64,000 nucleotides of DNA from Prorocentrum cordatum (GCA_963575745.1 CAUYUJ010014590.1:292001-356000); one strand, 5' to 3'; positions 42,430 through 53,558 are shown, counted from the stretch's first letter. Notes: a model not told the origin generated them from the letters alone. A program made the numbers and translations.

Positions 42430-43285
42430 TCTTTTCTTCTGGTTGTCGAGCTCTCTCCCGGTCTCAGGAAAGATAAATATATTCCCGGAGTTGCCAGGAA
42501 CAGCATTCCTCGAGATTTGTTTTGTTCTTCGCCGCCCTGCCCTATCGTCATTCCCTGATCCTCCGCCTGCTGCGGCTGCTCTTCATGCTACCCCGCACCT
42601 CCCCCTTCCCCCTCCTCCCGCTCCCCTTTTCCTCCTTCCCACCCCCTGCTTGTGGAGCTCTCTCCGGGTCTCTCGAAATATGTTCCCGGAGCGCCTGCCG
42701 GGAACATAATTTCTTTGTTTGCGTTCGAGTGTTTATTTTGTTATTCGCCACCCTGCCTCTTCGTCTTTCTTCCAACGTCCTCCTCCGCTGCGGCTGCTCT
42801 TCATGCTACTCCTACACCTCCCCCTGCCCTTTTTCTACATCCTCCTGCTCCCCCTGAACCTCCCTTCCCCCCGCTCCCCTGCTTCTCCTCCTCACCCTCC
42901 GTCCCTTCCGCCTACTCCTTATGTCCTGCTCGTCCTGCTCCTCCTCCTCTTCCTGCCGTTCACCTTGTCCTGCGTGTCTGTCCTCCTCGCCCTTCTCATC
43001 CTCCTGCTCCTCCCCCCCCTCTTCCTCCTCCTCCTCCTTCTCGAGATTCCTCCTCCTGCTCTAGCCCCCCACTTCGTCCCTGTCCTCCTCCTCCTTCTCG
43101 GGTTCCTCCTCCTGCTGTCAGGAAATATGTTATCGGGGAGCTTCCCGGGAATATAATTCCGCGTGCCTCCCTTTCTCCACCTCACCGATATTATCCTTCT
43201 TCTCGTTCCCCCCCTATTCTTTCCGGGCCCCTCCTCCTCCTGTCGCGAGAGATGTTCCCAGGGGGGCTCCCGGGAACATAAGCCC
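42430..43285 (+). repeat. ~216-bp tandem unit with ATGTTCCCGG palindrome and CCT tracts
   Basis: Two clear units (42,430-42,645 and 42,646-42,860) share GAGCTCTCTCC(C/G)GGTCTC, an ATGTTCCCGG...CCGGGAACAT palindrome, TATTCGCCACCCTGCC or a variant, and GCTGCGGCTGCTCTTCATGC. More eroded palindromes follow near 43,125 and 43,250. CCT-rich tracts separate them. The strongest palindrome, near 42,677, has a perfect 10-bp stem. Confidence 0.87.
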
Positions 43286-43289
43286 CATC

Positions 43290-43680
43290 CCCTTGCTCAC
43301 GCGCCTGATCCCTCCGTGGCGGTCCTTACCCCTCCTCCTTCCTCTGATCCTCCTCCTCTGGCTGCTCTTCCTCTTATTCCTGTCCCTCTCCCTCTTCTTC
43401 CTCCGCCTCCTGCTTCCCCATCGACTTCTCCCTCTCCCCCCTTGCTTCTGCCGCGTGCCCTTCCTCGTCGCTCCGCGGGTCGCGGGGCCGAAGAGTCTCG
43501 AAAGACGATGGGTCGTGGGGCCGCGATTGAGGATCTTCGACCTTAGAGGTCAGGGGCGCCCAGGGGCCGGAGGATTCGGAGGACTCCTGGGGCCGACTTC
43601 AAGGGTCGCGGGGCCTACGGTTCCCAGGGGTACCCGGACCGGGGAGGGCGCCCCGATCGGGGGGAGACGCCCGGACCAGG
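43290..43680. other. CT-rich then GC-rich unassigned sequence
   Basis: CCTCCTCC-rich to about 43,450, then GGGGCC-rich. No gene is supported. Confidence 0.4.
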
Positions 43681-43683
43681 GAA

Positions 43684-43945
43684 GGGGGGGGGGGGAGGAG
43701 GGAGGGCAGAGGATATTGAGGAGGAGGAGGAGGAGGGGGAGGAAAATGAGGGGAGGGAAGAAGGGGAGGAGAAGAACGCGCAGGAGGGGCAGAAGCAAAT
43801 GAGGGAGGAGGAGGTGGCGGAGGAAAAGGAAGGGAACTAAGGGCGCGAAGAAAAGAAGCAGGCGAGGAGGAGGGGGGGGAAGAGGACGAAGGAGGAGGAA
43901 GAAGAGAAGAAGGAGGGGGAGAAGGAGAAGGAGGAGGGGAAGGGC
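43684..43945. repeat. GGA/GAAGG purine tract
   Basis: About 260 bp of purines in GGAGGAGG, GAAGGGGAGG and AAGAAG units. The poly-Leu frames on the minus strand are artefacts. Confidence 0.95.
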
Positions 43946-44017
43946 GGACATATATGTGTGTGTATACACATAAGAAAATAGCTCCCTTGATACTTCTTCC
44001 AGGGCCTTGCCGCGATT

Positions 44018-44055
44018 TCGGCTAGAACCAAAGCGCGCGCGAAGCGCGCGCGTTC
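44018..44055 (+). repeat. GGCTAGAACCAAAGCGCGCG motif, copy 2
   Basis: Copy 2 of the motif at 41,755, with the near-perfect palindrome GCGCGCGCGAAGCGCGCGCG. Confidence 0.75.
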
Positions 44056-44186
44056 TTTCTGGTATACATATGTATATATACCACCAAAAAGGTACGATCG
44101 AAGATGACGATCGCGGGTGCCGAGGGTTTGGGGTGCACGTATTGATTTGCACGCTTGCATATCGGAGTGGGCAGTCTTAGCAGGAC

Positions 44187-45844
44187 TGTTGTTGTTATCG
44201 TTGTTGTGGTTGTTGTTATTGCTATCGTTGTTGTTGTTGCGATTGAGCTCTTACTTCTCAAGAAGGATGATTGCTGATTCCCCCGCCGGCGCATGCGCAC
44301 TGTTTCGTCTCCATCAAAATGTGCCCCATGGGCGATCGTACCTTGTTTTTGTGGCAGGGAAAATCTTGATGCTCAATCTGCGCCCCTGGCCCCCGGGTTG
44401 CAACAACAACGGCGCCCTACCAATCCTTCCTCGCAATTTAGCCAGGGCCCCCGCTCCCGCCCGAGACTTCCTCGCATGTCATTTTAGAATCGCGCTCTCG
44501 CTCGGGATCTCTTTACAATTTATTCAGGAATCGCGCTCCCGGCGCTCTGGCGTCGCGCTTCCGCTGGAGACTCGCTGTCAACGTACTGCCGAATAGCGCC
44601 CTTGCGTTGGAATTTCCCGCGGTTTACTCAAGCGCCGCGCTCTCGACACCAAGGCACCTAAGAGTCGCGCTCAGCCGCTTAGGACTCCCTCACAGATTGC
44701 CTAGGGATAAGGATGTCGTTGCCCTTCGTGGCCCCGCTGCTGCCCTTCGTGGACCCCTCGCTTTGTTTCATGGCCCCGTTGCAGCCCTTCGTGGCCCACT
44801 CGCTGCCCTTCGTGGCCCCGTTGCAGCACCTCGTGGCCTCCTCCCTGCCCGTCGTGGCCCCGTTGCAGTCATTCGTGCCCCTCTCGCTTTGTTTCGTGGC
44901 CCCGTTGCAGCCCTTCGTGGCCCCGTCGCAGCCCTTCGTGGCCCCGTCGCAGCCCTTCGTGGCCCCGTTGCAGCCATTTGTGGCCCCCTTGCTGCCCTTC
45001 ATGGCCCCGTTGCAGCCCCTCGTGGCCCCCTCGCTTTGTATCGTGGCCCCACCTGTGTACGCCTTTCGTGGCCCCCGCTCGTTCGCGCCCGTGGTGGCCC
45101 CATATGCAATTGTCCTACGTGGCCCAGCTGCTACCCTCCGTGGCCCCCTCGCTGCCCTTCATGGCCCCGTTGCTGCCCTCAGTGGCCCCGTCCTTGCCGT
45201 CCGCGGCCCAACATAAGTATTCCCTTCGAGGCCCCCGCTCGTTCGCGCCCAGTGTGGCCCCATGCGACATGTGCATGCCCTTCGTGGCCCCGCTGTCGCC
45301 GTTTGTGGCCCCTTCACTGTCCTACGTGGCCCAGTTGCTACCCTCAGTGGCCCCGTCGTTGCCTTCTGTGGCCCCGCATTATCTTCCCTTGGTTGCCCAG
45401 CTCGTTCGCGCTCTCCGTGGCCGGATACGCATTCCCTTCGTGTCCCCGCTGTCGCCCTTCGTGGCCTACTTCGTTTCCTTCGTGGCCCTGCGGTCGTTTT
45501 CTCTTGCTCTCGCTTTCGCTCGTCGTCGTCGCCGTCGTCGTCGTCGTCGCCGTCGTCGTCGCTGTCGTCGTCGTCGTCGTCGTCGTCGTCATCGTGGTCG
45601 GTCCCCTGTCCGTCCCTCTTAGGGTCGGGTCGGCGGTCCGCCGCCGCTCCGCCGATCAGCGCTGCCGCTTGCCAGGCCGACGGTCCGCGGCCGCCCCGCC
45701 GCTTGCCGGGGCCCGGCCTGCAGGGAAGAAAGGTACACCACCCAAGAGGGGTTCGATCGAAGACGAAGAGGGCGGGTATCGAGGGTTTTGGAACTAGGCG
45801 TTGTTGGGCACTCGAGCAGATAAGGGCGAACAGTATTGAACTGA
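44187..45844 (+). repeat. ~1.5-kb macrosatellite, unit 1
   Basis: The unit starts with (GTT)n, passes through an AATCGCGCTCTCGCT-type short repeat, then CCCTTCGTGGCCCCGTTGCA (21-bp) tandem repeats at 44,715-45,500. A (CGTCGT)n run (45,520-45,598) and the segment GGTCGGTCCCCTGTCCGTCC follow. The closing sequence is GGTATCGAGGGTTTTGGAAC and CACTCGAGCAGATAAGGGCG. Length is 1,658 bp. It gives frames of up to 396 codons on several frames, which I treat as artefacts. Confidence 0.93.
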
Positions 45845-45922
45845 TTGTTGTTGTGGTTGTTGTTGTTCTTCTTGTTGTTGTTGGTGTTGTTGTTGTTGTT
45901 GTTGTTGTCGTCGTGGTGTTGG

Positions 45923-45990
<68 letters not shown>

Positions 45991-47345
45991 GAATTGACAC
46001 TTTTGCAGAATAGTAATTGTTGATTCCCCCCCGTCCGGTGCACATTGTTTTTTCTCCGATCGGGGTTCGTACTCTGTTTCCTTTATCAGGGAAGTTTTTG
46101 AGTGTCAAGTTGTGTCGTTGGCCCCCGGTTTACAACGACAACGGCTCCCGCTTTAGATTTTCTAACAATTTAGCCAGGACCCCCGCTCCCGCCCGAGCCT
46201 TCCTCGCGTTTTTTCAGGAATCGCGCTCTCGCTTGGGACCTCCTTAGAATTTACTCTCCCGGCGCTCTGGGGTCGCGCTTTCGCTGGAGATTCGCTTGCA
46301 ATTTACTGAAAAATGGCGCCCTTGCGTTGGAATTTCCTGCGATCTGCTCAAGCGCCGCGCTCCCGACACCCAGGCACCCAGGAGTCGCGCTCACGCCTAG
46401 GACTCCCTCGCAGATTACATAGGAATCGGGATCTCGCTGCCGCTCGTGGCGCCACTGCAGCCCTTTGTGGCCCCCTCGCTTTGTTTCGTGGCCCCGTTGC
46501 AGCCTTCGTGGCCCACTCGCTGCCCTTCGTGGCCCTGTTGCAGCACCTCGTTGCCTCCTCCCTGCCCGTCGTGGCCCCGTTGCAGTCATTCGTGCCCCCC
46601 TCGCTTTGTTTCGTGGCCCCGTTGCAGCCCTTCGTGGCCCCGTCGCAGCCCGTCGCGGCTCCGTCGCAGCCCTTCGTGGCCCCGTTGCAGCCGTTTGTGG
46701 CCCCCTTGCTGCCTTTCATGGCCCCGTTGCATCCTTTCGTGGCCCCCCCGTTTTGTTGCGTGGCCCCACCCATGTATGCCCTTCGTGGCCCCCGCTCTTT
46801 CGCGCCCGTGGTGGCCCCATATGCATTTGTCCTACGTGGTCCAGCTGCTACCCTCATTGGCCCCGTCGTTGCCTTCTGTGGCCCCGCATTATCTGCCCTT
46901 GGTTGATCCGCTCGTTCGCGCTCTTCGTGGCCCCATACGCATTATCTTCGTGTCCCCGCTGTCGCCCTTCGTGGCCTACTTCGTGTCCTTCGTGGCCCTG
47001 CTGTCGTGCTCTCTCGCTCTCGCTTTCGCTCGTCGTCGTCGTCGCTGTCGTCGTCGTCGTCGCCGTCGTCGTCGACGTCGTCGTCGTCGTTGTCGTGGTC
47101 GGTCCCCTGTCCGTCCCTCTTGGGGTCGGGTCGACGGTCCGCGGCCGCTCCGCCGATCAGCTCTGCCGCTGGCCAGGCCGACTGTCCGCGGTCGTTCCGC
47201 CACTTGCCGGGGCCCAGCCTTCAGGGAAGAAGGGTATACCCCCGAAAAGGGGATCGATCGAAAACGAAAAGTGCGGGTATCGAGGGTTTGGGAAATAGGC
47301 GTTATTGGGCACCCGAGCAGATAAGGGCGAACATTGCTAAAATGA
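45845..47345 (+). repeat. ~1.5-kb macrosatellite, unit 2
   Basis: The same module order as unit 1 in 1,501 bp. (GTT)n is at 45,845-45,990, CCCTTCGTGGCCCCG repeats at 46,445-46,985 and (CGT)n at 47,030-47,095. The closing ATCGATCGAAAACGAAAAGT and GGCGTTATTGGGCACCCGAG come last. Confidence 0.95.
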
Positions 47346-48535
47346 TTGTTGTTGTTGTTGTTGTTGTTGTTGCTGTTGGATTCTTCATTCTTGAAGAATT
47401 AACTATTACTGGTTCTCCCCACCGGTGCACATTGTTTTTCAATTGAATTGCCCCCCCGGGGCTCGCACCTTCTTTTTGTCAAGGAAAGTCTTCCTGCTCA
47501 AACTGGTCCCCTGGCCCCTGGGTCACAACAACAACGGCCTCCGCCTGAGGCTTCCGTACGATTTAGCCAGGACCCCCTCCTCCGGCCGAGACTTCAGTGC
47601 ATTTTATGCAAGAATCGCCCTCTCGCTTGGGATTTCCTCACGATTTATTAAGGAATCGCTCCTCTCGCGTTTTGGAGTCGCGCTCTCGCTGGAGACTTCC
47701 TTGCAATTTACTAAAGAATACCGCCCTTGCGTTGGAATTTCTTGCGGTTTACTCAAGCGCCGCGCCCCCGACACCCAGGCACCCAGGAGTCGCGCTCACG
47801 CCTAGGATTCCCTCGCAGATTACATAGGAATCGGGACCTCGCTGCCGTTCGTGGCGCCGCGGCAGCCCTTCGTGGCCCCCTCGCTTTGTTTCGTGGCCCC
47901 GTTGCAGCCCTTCGTGGCCCACTCGCTGCCCTTCGTGGCCCTGTTGCAGCCCTTCGCGACCCCGTTGCAGCCCTTCGTGGCCCCTTCGCTGTCCTTCGTG
48001 GCCCCGTTGCAGCCCTTCGTGGCCCCCTCGCTCTGTGCCGTGGCCCCATATATGTATGCCCTTCGTGGCCCCCGCTCTTTCGCGCCCGTGGTGGCCCCAT
48101 ATGCATGCCCTTCGTGGCCTCGCTGTCGCCCTTCGTGGCCCCCTCGCTGCCTTTCGTGTCCCCGTTGCTGCCCTCAGTGGCCCCGTCCTTACCCTCCGCG
48201 GCCCAACATACGTATGCCCTTCGTGGCCCTCTCTCGTTCTCGCCCGTTGTGGCCCCATGTGCATGCCCTTCGTGGCCCCGCTGTCGCCGTTTGTGGCCCC
48301 CTCATTGTCCTACGTGGCCCAGGTGCTACCCTCAGTGGCCCCATCGTTGCCTTCTGTGGCCCCGCATTATCTGCCCTACGTGGCCCACGCTCGTTCGCGC
48401 TTTTCGTGGCCCTATACGCATTCCTTTCGTGTCCCCGCTGTCGCCCTTCGTGGCCTACTTCGTGTCCTTCGTGGCCCTGCTGTCGTGCTCTCTCGCTCTC
48501 GCTTTCGCTCGTCGTCGTCGCCGTCGCCGTCGTTG

Positions 48536-48575
<40 letters not shown>

Positions 48576-48824
48576 GGTCGGTCCCCTGTTCGTTCCTCTT
48601 GGGGTCGGGTCGACGGTCCGCGGCCGCCCCGCCGATCAGCGCTGCCGCTGGCCAAGCCGACGGTTCGCGGCCGCCCAGCCGCTTGCCGGGGCCCGGCCTG
48701 CAGGGAAGAAAAGTATACCCCCGAAAAGGGATTCGATCGAAGACGAAAAGGGCGGGTATCGAGGGTTTGGGAAATTCGCGTTATTCGACACTCGAGCAGA
48801 TAAGGGGGAACAGTCTTAAAATGA
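47346..48824 (+). repeat. ~1.5-kb macrosatellite, unit 3
   Basis: 1,479 bp in the same order. (GTT)n is at 47,346-47,378, CCCTTCGTGGCCCCG repeats at 47,850-48,480 and (CGT)n at 48,508-48,572, followed by the closing segment. The next (GTT)n, at 48,825, leads into composite repeat copy 3 instead of a fourth unit. Confidence 0.95.
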
Positions 48825-49340
48825 TTGTTGTTGTTGTTGTTGTTGCTATTTGGCGTCGTCCCCCCCGCGACCCGGCCCGCGACCCACCCGCGACGCACCC
48901 CGCGACCAGCCCGCGACCCACCCCCGACCCACCCGCGACCTACGTCTTGACCCACCCGCCCCGCGACCCAGCCCGCGACCCAACCGCGAACCACCCGCGA
49001 CCCACCCGCGACCCACCCGCAACCCACCCGCGACCAACCCGTGACCCTTCCCGCGACCCACCCGCGAACCACCCGGCACCCACGCGACCCGCCCGCGACA
49101 CCCGCGACCCACCCGCGAATCACCCGCGACCCAGCTCGCGACCCAGCTTGCGACCCACCCGCGTCCCACCCACAATTCTTTAACGAAAACACGGCGTTTG
49201 CGGCGGGCTTGTTGTATGATTTGTAAAAGTTAGGCGCCTGCGGCGGTGTTCTTCAGAGCCTCGCAGACAGCAGACGCCCCCGCCGCCCCCTCACTCTCAC
49301 CCGGGACAGCGGGGTGCTACGCGTTCGTATTCGCGCCGTT
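48825..49340 (+). repeat. Composite repeat block, copy 3 (short)
   Basis: A (TTG)n run (48,825-48,846), a GCGACCCACC array (48,866-49,172), two GGCGCCTGCGGCGG relics near 49,197 and 49,232, and the conserved tail (49,274-49,335, CTCACTCTCACCCG then GCGGGGTGCTACG). The purine tract is missing. Confidence 0.9.
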
Positions 49341-50004
49341 GGTGTGGATATTGTTTGTGCGGCCGTAGCGTATACCTCATTCTACCCAGGCTATTTGTGT
49401 TATGGCATGCTTGCGCTTTCCCTGACCAGCGAACGCGTGATGGGGTATCAAGTGCATGTGGACATCTAGGTTTTGGGCACAAGGGACAAGACTCGTTTGG
49501 CTTTCTGAATGCGACGAGCGCGTCGTGTCGTGTTTTGGTTGGTTTCCAGGTTGCGAGCAATGTGCCGCGCCGCCGCGCGCCGTGCCATGCTTGATCTCCA
49601 CAGTGGGAGAATGATGCCTTGCCGTGCCGTGCCTGGTCGACTTGGACGGCGACGGCGACGATTATGGTTTCGTCTGACGGCGACGATGGCGACGGCGCCG
49701 GCGCCAGCGATAGCGACGAGTTCAACGACCACGACGGCGACGACGAAGTCGTCGACCAGGAGGGCGAGGAAAACATGCGTTCTTGTTCCACCGCCGACCA
49801 AGCCCTGGTTTTGTCGCCGCTTCCGCCGCGCGTTTGGCCTGTCACTGCGATTGTAGGTCGCCGAGGGTTTCGTGGTACCTGAGCTTGTGAGACACGCGGA
49901 TACGTTCGGCGCCGAAGGCTCAGTGGAAATGCCAAGTCGTGCGAGACGCGCGATTTGGGTGTCGATGCGCTTTAAGAAGTTGCTAGCCCGCGTGGACCTC
50001 AGAC
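49341..50004. other. Unassigned, with a GAC-rich stretch
   Basis: GACGGCGACGACGATGGC-type units at about 49,640-49,775 give Asp-rich frames. They may be the first, eroded element of the higher-order repeat that follows. Confidence 0.5.
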
Positions 50005-50112
50005 AGTAGGCTATTGCAATACATGCGGTGCAATCGAAGTTGTGCAGCGTACGCGTTGCAACTTATGTAATGCAGTGTATGTGGTGCAATCTACGTGGTG
50101 CAGTTAATCTTT
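50005..50112 (+). repeat. 15-bp GTGCAATCTACGTG repeat, array 1
   Basis: Seven or so units of (G/A)TGCAAT(C/G)TA(C/T)GTGG with a 14-15-bp period. The same unit occurs at 51,515-51,815 and 53,205-53,397. Confidence 0.9.
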
Positions 50113-50214
50113 GACCGTTTTGAAGCTGTCCTCTCCACTGCTCGTGGAAACATCCCACCCTCCCACACGCAACTTGGTCGCAAGACCTCTTAAGACAAGA
50201 CCGAGACGGTAGGT

Positions 50215-50815
50215 ACCGCATGACACTTGGCCACGACACCGACGCCGACGACGTCAGCGACGACGACGACGACGGCGCCGCCGACACCGACTGCGACGAC
50301 ACCGACGACGACGACGACGGCCTCCGACGACGACGACGACGACAACGACGCCGACGCCGACGACGACGAAGACGACGACGACGTCGCCAACGAAGACGAC
50401 GACGAGGGAGGAGGAAGGACGATGACGGCGACAACGACGACAACGACGACAACGACGAGAGAGGAGAGAGGACGGCGACGACGCGAACGACGAAGACGGA
50501 GGAAGGACGGCGACGCCGACGTCGACAACGACGAGGGAGGAGGGAGGACGACGACGACAACGACGACGACGACGACGGCGACGAAATACGGGGGACGACG
50601 ACGAGACGCCGACGACGGACGACGACGACGACGAGGGAGGAGGAGGAAGGACGACCAAGGCGACAACTTCGACGGAAACGACCTCGACGCCAAAGAGGCC
50701 GACGACGACGACGAACACGAGGAAAAACAGAGGACGACGTAGGCGACGACGACGACGACGCGGGAGGAGGGAGGACGGCGACGACGACGACGACGACGAC
50801 GCAAGAGCGCGCGTG
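50215..50815. repeat. (GAC)n/(CGA)n trinucleotide array
   Basis: About 600 bp of GACGAC units with GGAGGA and GCC interruptions. Frames give poly-Asp, poly-Arg or poly-Thr on plus and poly-Ser/Val/Arg on minus, and are not genes. Confidence 0.96.
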
Positions 50816-50823
50816 CACGCTTT

Positions 50824-51055
50824 TGTTGAATATCCGTGTTGCGAAACCTTGTGTTTTTGTACGTTTCTTGGACACACGATTTTGAAATCCTTCCGAAACC
50901 GATGGGTTCTGAAGGTTTTCGGCATACGCGCGTGACGACGCGCGCGTCTGCACTTCGTCCCGTTTTTTGCAGAGGATTCTCGCGACGGCACGCGCGCACG
51001 GGCGTTCGACAGATTTCGACATGCGCGCGCGCGACGCCCGTTGAATAGCATTTTT
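50824..51055 (+). repeat. Dispersed repeat D, unit 1
   Basis: TTGAATATCCGTGTTGCGAA, CCTTGTGTTTTTGT, CGATTTTGAAATCCTTCCGA, GGTTTTCGGCATACGCGCG and CTGCACTTCGTCCCGTTTTT follow in order. A second GATTTCGACATGCGCGCGCG sub-unit comes after them. Confidence 0.88.
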
Positions 51056-51119
51056 GTGAAAATCTTGAGAACCCTATGGTATTCGTAAGATTTCGCAAGA
51101 GCTCGCGCGGAAGTGTGTT

Positions 51120-51152
51120 TTTTTTTGCTTGTATATATATATATATATATAG
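51120..51152. repeat. T-run and (TA)n microsatellite
   Basis: A T-run followed by TGTATATATATATATATATA, directly before repeat D unit 2. Confidence 0.95.
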
Positions 51153-51300
51153 CAAATCAGTGTTGCGAAACCATGTGTTTTTGTATTTGTTTGGAAACTC
51201 GATTGCGAAATCCTTCTGGCACCGAGCGTTTTTGAAGGATTTCGGTACGCGCGCGCGACGGCGCGCGCGTGCGCACTTCGTCTTTTTTTTGCAAAGGATG
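51153..51300 (+). repeat. Dispersed repeat D, unit 2
   Basis: AGTGTTGCGAAACCATGTGT, then TTTTTGAAGGATTTCGGTAC, GCGCGCGCGACGGCGCGCGC and GCACTTCGTC repeat the order of unit 1. Confidence 0.9.
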
Positions 51301-51514
51301 AGTGAACAAGTGTTGTTCTAACGCAAAAAAAGTCACCGCATGTGTTTTTTTTCACAAAGGGGACCTCAGGGGGGGGACCCGGCTGGCCTGGGATAGTGCA
51401 AATTCATATTTAGGGTGGACATGTGGTCAGAATCATATAAGAGTTACATATCCGAAAGCGGGGCCGATAACGCCGGGGGGGGGTAGATCCTATCCTGTTT
51501 TTAGAACGGAGAAT

Positions 51515-51815
51515 ACAGGATAATCTACGCGACGCAACCCACGTAACGCAACATATGCGGTACGACCCATGTGATGCAACGTCTGCGACGCCACTTATAT
51601 AATGCAACAGTTCCGGTGCAACGCATGTAGTGCAAAGTGTGCGATGCAACCGGTGCAATGCAGTCATTGCGGTGCCAACTCTGTGGTGCAATGGCGCGAT
51701 GCAACCTTTGGATTGCAGTACGTGCGGTGCAACGTATGTGGTGCAAGGTATGCGATGCAGCCTATGTAATGCAGCCCGCGCGGTGCAATCTACGTGGTGC
51801 GATGTACGCGACGCA
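51515..51815 (+). repeat. 15-bp GTGCAA(C/T)GTATGTG repeat, array 2
   Basis: About 20 imperfect 14-15-bp units (GGTGCAACGTATGTG, ATGCAGCCTATGTAA and similar). One frame reads Cys-Asn-x-Cys-Asp-Ala-type peptides. Confidence 0.95.
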
Positions 51816-52215
51816 TTTGATTTTCAAAGCGCGCTGGCACATCCCATGCTTTTGCAAACATCCGGCCTACCCACCCGCAACTTGGTTTGCAAAACCCATG
51901 CGGTGGCGATTGCGACGCACGCGCGGCGTTGGCTGGTGCATCTCTGCGGCCGTGCCAACCATGGCACGCGCGCGCAGCGGCCAGGTAGTTTGGCGCCGCC
52001 GACGCGGCCGCGGTGGCGCTGACCGCCAGGCACATCCCAGCGGGCACTTCACTGCGAGTCGGCGACTTGGGCGGGCGCGGTATCATGGCGACGCTGGCAA
52101 CGGTGGACATGATCATGCTAGTAGCAACGTTGGTGGCGATGTTGACACCGACGAGTGCGCGGCCACTGCGGGCGCTGATGCTGATCACGCCGACGACGAT
52201 GACGGCGTCTTCGCG
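51816..52215. other. Spacer of the higher-order repeat
   Basis: GCACATCCCATGC...CACCCGCAACTTGG near 51,840-51,890 resembles 50,143-50,178, and GACGACGATGACGG near 52,190 is a short relic of the GAC array. No gene is supported. Confidence 0.5.
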
Positions 52216-52439
52216 TCCGTGATGAAGGTTTTGGAAATATTTCGGCATGCGCGCGCGGCTGGCGCGCGAGAGTGGCCCGCATGTTTTATTCGACGCGGAT
52301 CGTGCCCCCCCCCAGCGCGCGCGCAAGGGCGTGCGGATGAGTTCGGCATGCGGCGCCAAAAGCCTATTTGGTAGAGTGTCGTGGCAATTTGAGAAAGCGT
52401 ATGGTTTTTGTGTTTAAAAATGCTCCAAAGCGCGAGCGC

Positions 52440-52690
52440 ACGTTGCTTTGCATATTGATGTTGCGAAACCATGTATTTCTTGTGTGTTGGTTGGGTATTC
52501 GATTTTGGAATCGTTACGGCATCATTCGTTTTGGACGGATTTCGGCATGCGTGCGCGACGACGACGCGCGCGTTCTTCCCGTTGTTCTTGCGACAAAAAA
52601 ATCTCGCAACGTCACGCGCGCAAGGGCGTTCGAACGATTTCGACATGCGCGCGCACGAAATCAGTTGGGTAGTGTGTTTAGAACATGTTA
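52440..52690 (+). repeat. Dispersed repeat D, unit 3
   Basis: TGATGTTGCGAAACCATGTA, CGATTTTGGAATCGTTACGG, GGATTTCGGCATGCGTGCGC and a second GATTTCGACATGCGCGCGCA sub-unit, as in unit 1. Confidence 0.88.
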
Positions 52691-52759
52691 AAGGCACAAT
52701 GGTTTCTCTAAGGATTCGCTAGGGGTGCGCGCAGTTGTGTTGTTGTTGTTGTTTTTTGT

Positions 52760-52925
52760 TGCATTGAAAATCCGTTTTGCGAAACCATGTGTTTTGTGTG
52801 TTGGACATTCGATTTTGATTTTCCAGCTACGCCGACGGTTTTTGAAAGATTTCGGCAGGGGCGCGCCGCGACGCGCGCCTGTGCATTTCGTCCCATTCGT
52901 TGCAAGGTTTTGTTGTGAAACTCAT
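52760..52925 (+). repeat. Dispersed repeat D, unit 4
   Basis: TTTTGCGAAACCATGTGTTT, TTTTTGAAAGATTTCGGCAG and GTGCATTTCGTCCCATTCGT match units 1-3. Confidence 0.87.
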
Positions 52926-53204
52926 GATTTTTATAAACGAGTGCGCGCGCATAATATTTTGTGCAGAGCGTGGCGGGGGGTCCGTTACCGGTTGGGCTGG
53001 CATTGTACGACTTTCTATTTGGAATGGACGATGGGGCGCACACATATGTAGTTTGCAATGCGAACAAGGGGGAATCGATAATCCCGGGGGGGACGTAATG
53101 TCTACGCGTCGTTTAGAAAGCAGAATCGATGTACTGCAATATATATATACATATATATATATGAAACATATGTGTGAATTTATGTACTGCGTGTATATAT
53201 ATAC

Positions 53205-53397
53205 ATATATGTGTGGTGCATTGTGTGCGGCACAACCTATGTAGTGCAACCTATGCGGTCCAACGTATGTCGTGCAGTGTATGCGATGCAAGTTGTGTAG
53301 TGCAGTCTACGCGTTGCAGTTTGTGTACTGTAATGTATGCGATGCAACCTACGTAATGCAAGTGATGCGGTGCAATGTATGCGATGCGGCGATGGCG
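53205..53397 (+). repeat. 15-bp GTGCAACCTATG repeat, array 3
   Basis: About 13 imperfect units like those at 50.0 and 51.5 kb. A TATATA-rich stretch (53,138-53,210) precedes it. Confidence 0.93.
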
Positions 53398-53424
53398 ACG
53401 GGCGGCTGGGGGCGCAAGCTCCAA

Positions 53425-53558
53425 GGTGCGAAACCCAAGCCTCCGGAGGTTCGTGTCCCAAGCTCCGAGGTGCGAAGCCCTAACCTCCGGAGGTTGCGGT
53501 TCCAAATTCCGTGGTGCGAAACCCAAACCTCCGGAGGTTAGAGTTCCACACTCCGGAT
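53425..53558 (+). repeat. 44-bp CCTCCGGAGG tandem repeat, three copies
   Basis: Units begin GGTGCGAAACCC or a variant at 53,425, 53,469 and 53,513. Each contains ACCTCCGGAGGTT, an 11-12-bp palindrome. Confidence 0.92.

Noticed and set aside
44607-48819. Proteins of 200-396 residues across 44.6-48.8 kb
   Set aside because: They follow the 21-bp CCCTTCGTGGCCCCG repeat and (CGT)n in several overlapping frames and recur with the macrosatellite.
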